A stretch of DNA of 64,000 bases from Eucalyptus grandis (taxonomy: Eukaryota > Streptophyta > Magnoliopsida > Myrtales > Myrtaceae), in the NCBI RefSeq assembly GCF_016545825.1, contig NC_052614.1, positions 30,901,669-30,965,668 of the forward strand. Direction: 5' to 3'. Positions 60,433 to 64,000 of this stretch are shown here, one piece after another. The position numbers and the translations under genes are program-made. Under the pieces are notes generated by a model. The model was given only the letters and a program-made list of their open reading frames with translations, did not search any database and had not been told where the DNA came from. How positions within the stretch are numbered: position 1 is the stretch's first letter; each line of letters begins with the position of its first letter.

Positions 60433-61046
60433 ATTTTGGCTAGCCGGCACTGTCATGGACGCTAGTTGGCACCAACTGTTTGGTCAATACTAACGTGGCA
60501 ATTTTTAATATTTTTTCCCTTTTTGCTTCCTCTTTTTTTTTCTTCGTTTCTTCTTTCCTTCTTTCTCTAGACGATAATCAGATTGGCCAAAGGCTTGGGC
60601 GAGTGAGGTCGACCTCACTCGCAGCCCTAGTGAAGCATGACCTCACCAAATCTAGGCAAAAGTGAGCTTGACCTTGCAAAGGACTGTGAGGCTGGCCCTT
60701 GCCATTGCCAACAAGGTCCCCTAGCCTCTGGCTAGTCACCATGGGCAAGGGGTAGCATCGCTAGTGCCGGCGAGGTCCCCTATTCTCTAGTCAGTTCGTC
60801 AACCAACTAGGGAAAGAAGGAAAGGGAGAAAAAAAGAAAGAGAAAAGGAAAAAAAATATTATAAATATTAAAAAAATTGAGATGCTAGCGTCAATTAGTG
60901 TCCACATTAGCGCCAGTCAATCAAAACAAGTTAGATGGACCGAATTGACACAAATGTAGAAGGTTTAACATTGAATTGGAAAAAAAAAAAGTGTATGACT
61001 AAATTGGAAAAATTGTAATAGGTTTAGGACTATTTTGGTAATTTTC
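60433..61046. mobile_element. MULE remnant, second copy
   Basis: Matches 17328-17942, including the CTCGC/GAGG core and the terminal GGTTTAGGACTATTTTGG. It ends about 60 bp before the second protease start codon. Confidence 0.6.
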
Positions 61047-61071
61047 TTGATGTGCTTGTACATGCGGTTGT

Positions 61072-61077
61072 TATAAA
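61072..61077 (+). promoter_or_regulatory. TATA box of the second protease copy
   Basis: TATAAA in the same context (GTTGTTATAAAGAGCCC) and distance to the ATG as in the first copy. Confidence 0.45.
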
Positions 61078-61105
61078 GAGCCCTAGTTGTGAGAGAAAAT
61101 AGAAG

Positions 61106-64000
61106 ATGCGAAAGATGGCTTCTTCTTTTGTCGGAGTTGATGAGGATTTTTCTGTGTGCCTTTGTGTTGAGCGTTCATAGCTCTTTTGAGAAGAAGGTTC
61201 TTGTCCATGGAGCTCAGATTACCGTCCCTGTCAGCTCTCTTTCTCCTTCTGTCAATTGCACAGCTTCAACAAACAATGGTCTCTCTTCCCCGCCCCCGCC
61301 CCCCCTCCTCTCTCTCCCTCCCCGATTATGTATCTTTGTGCTTATGTGTGTGTAAACGTGGTATTCGGCGGGACTGCTCTACAATCTTAAAAATGATGAG
61401 CGATTGATTTTTAGGTTGTGATCTGTTGAATCTATCAGTATTCATTTATGGTATACCGCCCACAAGTTCATCCAAACTAATTCTTGTAAGTTGTAACAAT
61501 GTGTTTGTAGGGGAATGAGTCCGTTTCTTTTTGCTAATATCATTAATTATGATATACTACACACCCTCAGAGCAGATACGTTAATATTTAACAGCCTTGA
61601 ATTGAGCTGAAAGTCTTTCAGAAGTGGGCAAGACAGAGTTATCAACGAGAAACTAGGGAAAGACCTTAGAAGAGTTGAGCTAGGATAAATGCAGGCCTGC
61701 ATGCTCAGTGAGGGTGAGTTGTACCGAAGATAAGATAAAAGTGTACTTGTTTATTTCCTCCACTTAATCAATTGGGTTCAAGTCTTTAAAGTTACATTTG
61801 GTCATCTAAATATGAAAAATAGGGATTTTGTTATATCCTATCTACTATTTAGCGAATTACAATAATAAAATTGCATATATTTACGTCATATCATATGCAA
61901 TGTTTGGTAAAGGCCGTATCAATGTAAATAAATTTAAAAGTTGCACAAAAGATATATGGTAAAAATCTTTCACGACACTCTTACCTATTTCAATTTTATT
62001 TGCATTTTTTTCATTTTTCTACTCTTTTTAAATTATTTTCTTTTTTTATTTCCTTTTTCCCCTTCCATCGTTCTCTAATAGAATTTTATTAAATAGTAAA
62101 CTATACTAATATACCTAAATACTAAAATACATAAAATATATAATTTATATATTGATTTATATTATAAATAAAAATAAGATTAAATTAAAAAAACTAAATT
62201 TTTGTTATTTTTTGTTATTTTGAATTTTTATATTAGAATTCAAATATTATTTATATTGAAATATAATTTTAATTTTAGTGATTTAAGAGGTTTGTTATTC
62301 AAGAAAAATAACTTTTCTATTATAAATATTATAAATCTTATCTACCTTTATCTCATTTCTCTCGTGGGATAATTTTATTCGACTGTATTCCTTTTTATAT
62401 CTAACTTTACCCTCTCTTAAGTAGGCATCAAATACGAGACCTAATAAATTTTATTTATCTTCAATTTTATTTTAACTACCAAGTGCAATTTAAGTAGACT
62501 CAACTTTTGGCTAAGTTAGGAATGATCATTGTGTAGAGACAAAACATATGTACAAAGCCAATGGCTTGTTCTTTTTTGCTTATAGGAAAGCATAATTTAG
62601 AAGGAAGGATAACGATCCTGAATCATAAGGTTGGTGGATGAAGAGAGCGTAAAATATAGCATGATCATTCATGAAGTGACGGATAGTTTACTTAATAAAG
62701 AGTGTTACACTCCAACCACATTGCAATTAATTAATTAGCTACTCATAAACATAAAATTTGATTGCTTAGATACCATGAGAGCTTTGATGAGTATTTTCAA
62801 TAGTATGCTGCCAATGATATCTCATTCCTTGCATCTAACATAGTTCTTGCGGTAATATAATCTCTTGTTAATGCGTTTGTGACTTCCGTTATTTCTTTCT
62901 TAGTGAACTCAACCCTTAAACTAGTTCACAAGTATGGACCATGCTCTCAGCTGTTCGATGGTGGCCCCATCAACCACACACAGGTTCTTCTCGAAGACAT
63001 GGCAAGGGTGAAATGGATCCAATCCAAGATCTCCAACAGCATCAGTGGCACCAGTGATTTGAAGGAGTCCGCCGTTAGCCTCCCAGCGAGTTACGGCCCC
63101 TACCGCAGCAGCTATGTGGTGACTATAGGCCTTGGCACGCCGGAGAAGGACCTGACGCTCGCGTTCGATACAGGAAGTGCGCTTACTTGGACCCAGTGTG
63201 AGCCTTGCATCGGGTCTTGCTATAACCAGACCGAGCCAATCTTCAACCCCTCTCAATCCTCGTCCTATGCCAAATATCTTGCTCCGCGCCATCGTGCATT
63301 CAGCTTCCTTCTGGCACAGGTAATAATTGACAGGCACGTGTTTCATGTCCAATCAGGTTTTAATTGGTGGATTACAAAATTAGACATCATCAGCACGTAA
63401 TAATTAAGAATAATGATCAGTCGTGTCAATGTTTGTAAGTTGCCAATTGAAAGCCTTCCTCCATTCTCATGGATGGCCGGAAACAAGCCCGATCAACCAT
63501 GTTGGCGAGATTTTTATTTAACAGAATAAAGACAAAGAAGAAGACTGCTAGTTGTGAGAGGTTTCTAGAAACACGTTTAGAATCGCTTTGTAAATCAACT
63601 TTAATGATGAGCAGATCAGCTAACTGGCTGCAGCGGATCCACATGCGTCTACGGGCATCATACGGCGACGCGTCCTTCACGGCTGGGTTCTTTGCCACGG
63701 AAACGCTGACCCTAACCCCGACGGATGTTATTACCAACTTCGAATTCGGTTGTGGCGAGAACAACCAAGGGACATTCGATGGTTTCGCCGGACTCCTTGG
63801 GCTCGCCCGAGACCCAGTATCGATCATAGAGCAAGCGCGACCCAGTATGGCCGATACTTCTCATACTGCATTCCTCGTTCAACTAGCGGCACCGGGTACT
63901 TGACTTTTGAAAAGGGTACAGTCACATCTGCCTCGTTGAACTTCACGCCGATGGTGACAATCGCACAGAATCCGCTCTTTACGGCATCAACATAACAGGA
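61106..64000 (+). pseudogene. Aspartyl protease, second copy, frameshifted, runs off the window
   Basis: Exon equivalents are 61106-61278, 62904-63319 and 63615 to beyond 64000. Exon 1 lacks two T in a T run (about 61126), which disrupts the signal peptide from the first ATG; a later ATG at about 61139 is still in the original frame. Exon 2 keeps the FDTGS motif but loses one base near 63274. Exon 3 has one-base losses near 63653, 63833 and 63980. Together these destroy the frame. All are short, mostly homopolymer-associated indels, so either this is a young pseudogene or the consensus sequence is poor here. The second catalytic motif lies beyond the window. Confidence 0.8.

Larger units (their letters stand above)
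49156..64000 (+). repeat. Second copy of the 9233-20920 segment
   Basis: Starts CTTGGATTCTTCCAAAGC, as at 9233, and runs colinearly to the window end. It contains the copia relic, solo LTR, copia LTR, MULE remnant and aspartyl protease in the same order. Apart from solo LTR E (54417-57602) the two copies are nearly the same length and differ by scattered substitutions and short indels. Confidence 0.95.

Noticed and set aside
1..64000. tRNA or rRNA genes
   Set aside because: I scanned for cloverleaf-like blocks and rRNA signatures; the only tRNA-related words were the retroelement primer-binding sites.

Overview
This 64 kb window is nuclear DNA of a flowering plant, almost certainly a woody eudicot. 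The evidence is GT-AG introns, two plant gene families (a nepenthesin-type aspartyl protease and a WIN2-like protein phosphatase 2C), AT-rich spacers and dense LTR-retrotransposon, MULE and Harbinger debris. I cannot place the species from sequence alone. Only one gene looks complete and intact: a three-exon secreted aspartyl protease at 18002-21346. A second gene, a PP2C (exon 1 at 45909, exon 2 to 47676), is cut off by a 100-N gap. The rest is gene relics and nested transposons.

Layout, left half: 1-1303 is a small LTR retroelement in minus orientation; 1418-2324 a Harbinger-type MITE; 3150-3432 an aspartyl-protease exon relic; 4792-5916 a non-autonomous MULE inside a spacer that recurs at 42386-44307; 7384-11420 a decayed Ty1/copia element (RT, RNase H, then an extra downstream ORF), with its LTR at 15296-16432 and a 3.4 kb solo LTR (11570-14943) inserted just upstream of that LTR; 17328-17942 a MULE remnant ending about 60 bp before the protease start codon; 18002-21346 the protease.

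Middle: 23767-31327 is a large solo LTR holding a second solo LTR (26577-30373); 31356-32108 a MITE; 33946-41485 a second aspartyl-protease relic. The exon of that relic is split by a 3.07 kb PIF/Harbinger element (34278-37343) and its intron by a MULE-like element that itself carries a solo LTR (37915-41168). The PP2C gene follows at 45.3-47.7 kb.

Right: directly after the Ns (49156) the sequence of 9233 onward restarts and runs to the window end, so copia relic, solo LTR, copia LTR, MULE remnant and protease all recur. This copy carries an extra solo LTR (54417-57602) nested in the shared one, and its protease has several single-base indels. The duplication is either a real tandem duplication or an unmerged allele (haplotig) joined across the gap; the sequence alone does not decide.

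Target-site duplications and empty paralogous sites let the insertions be ordered. The best structural story is a family of 3.2-3.8 kb LTRs present only as solo copies, with exact 5-bp duplications at every site tested. I found no previously undescribed biological system.
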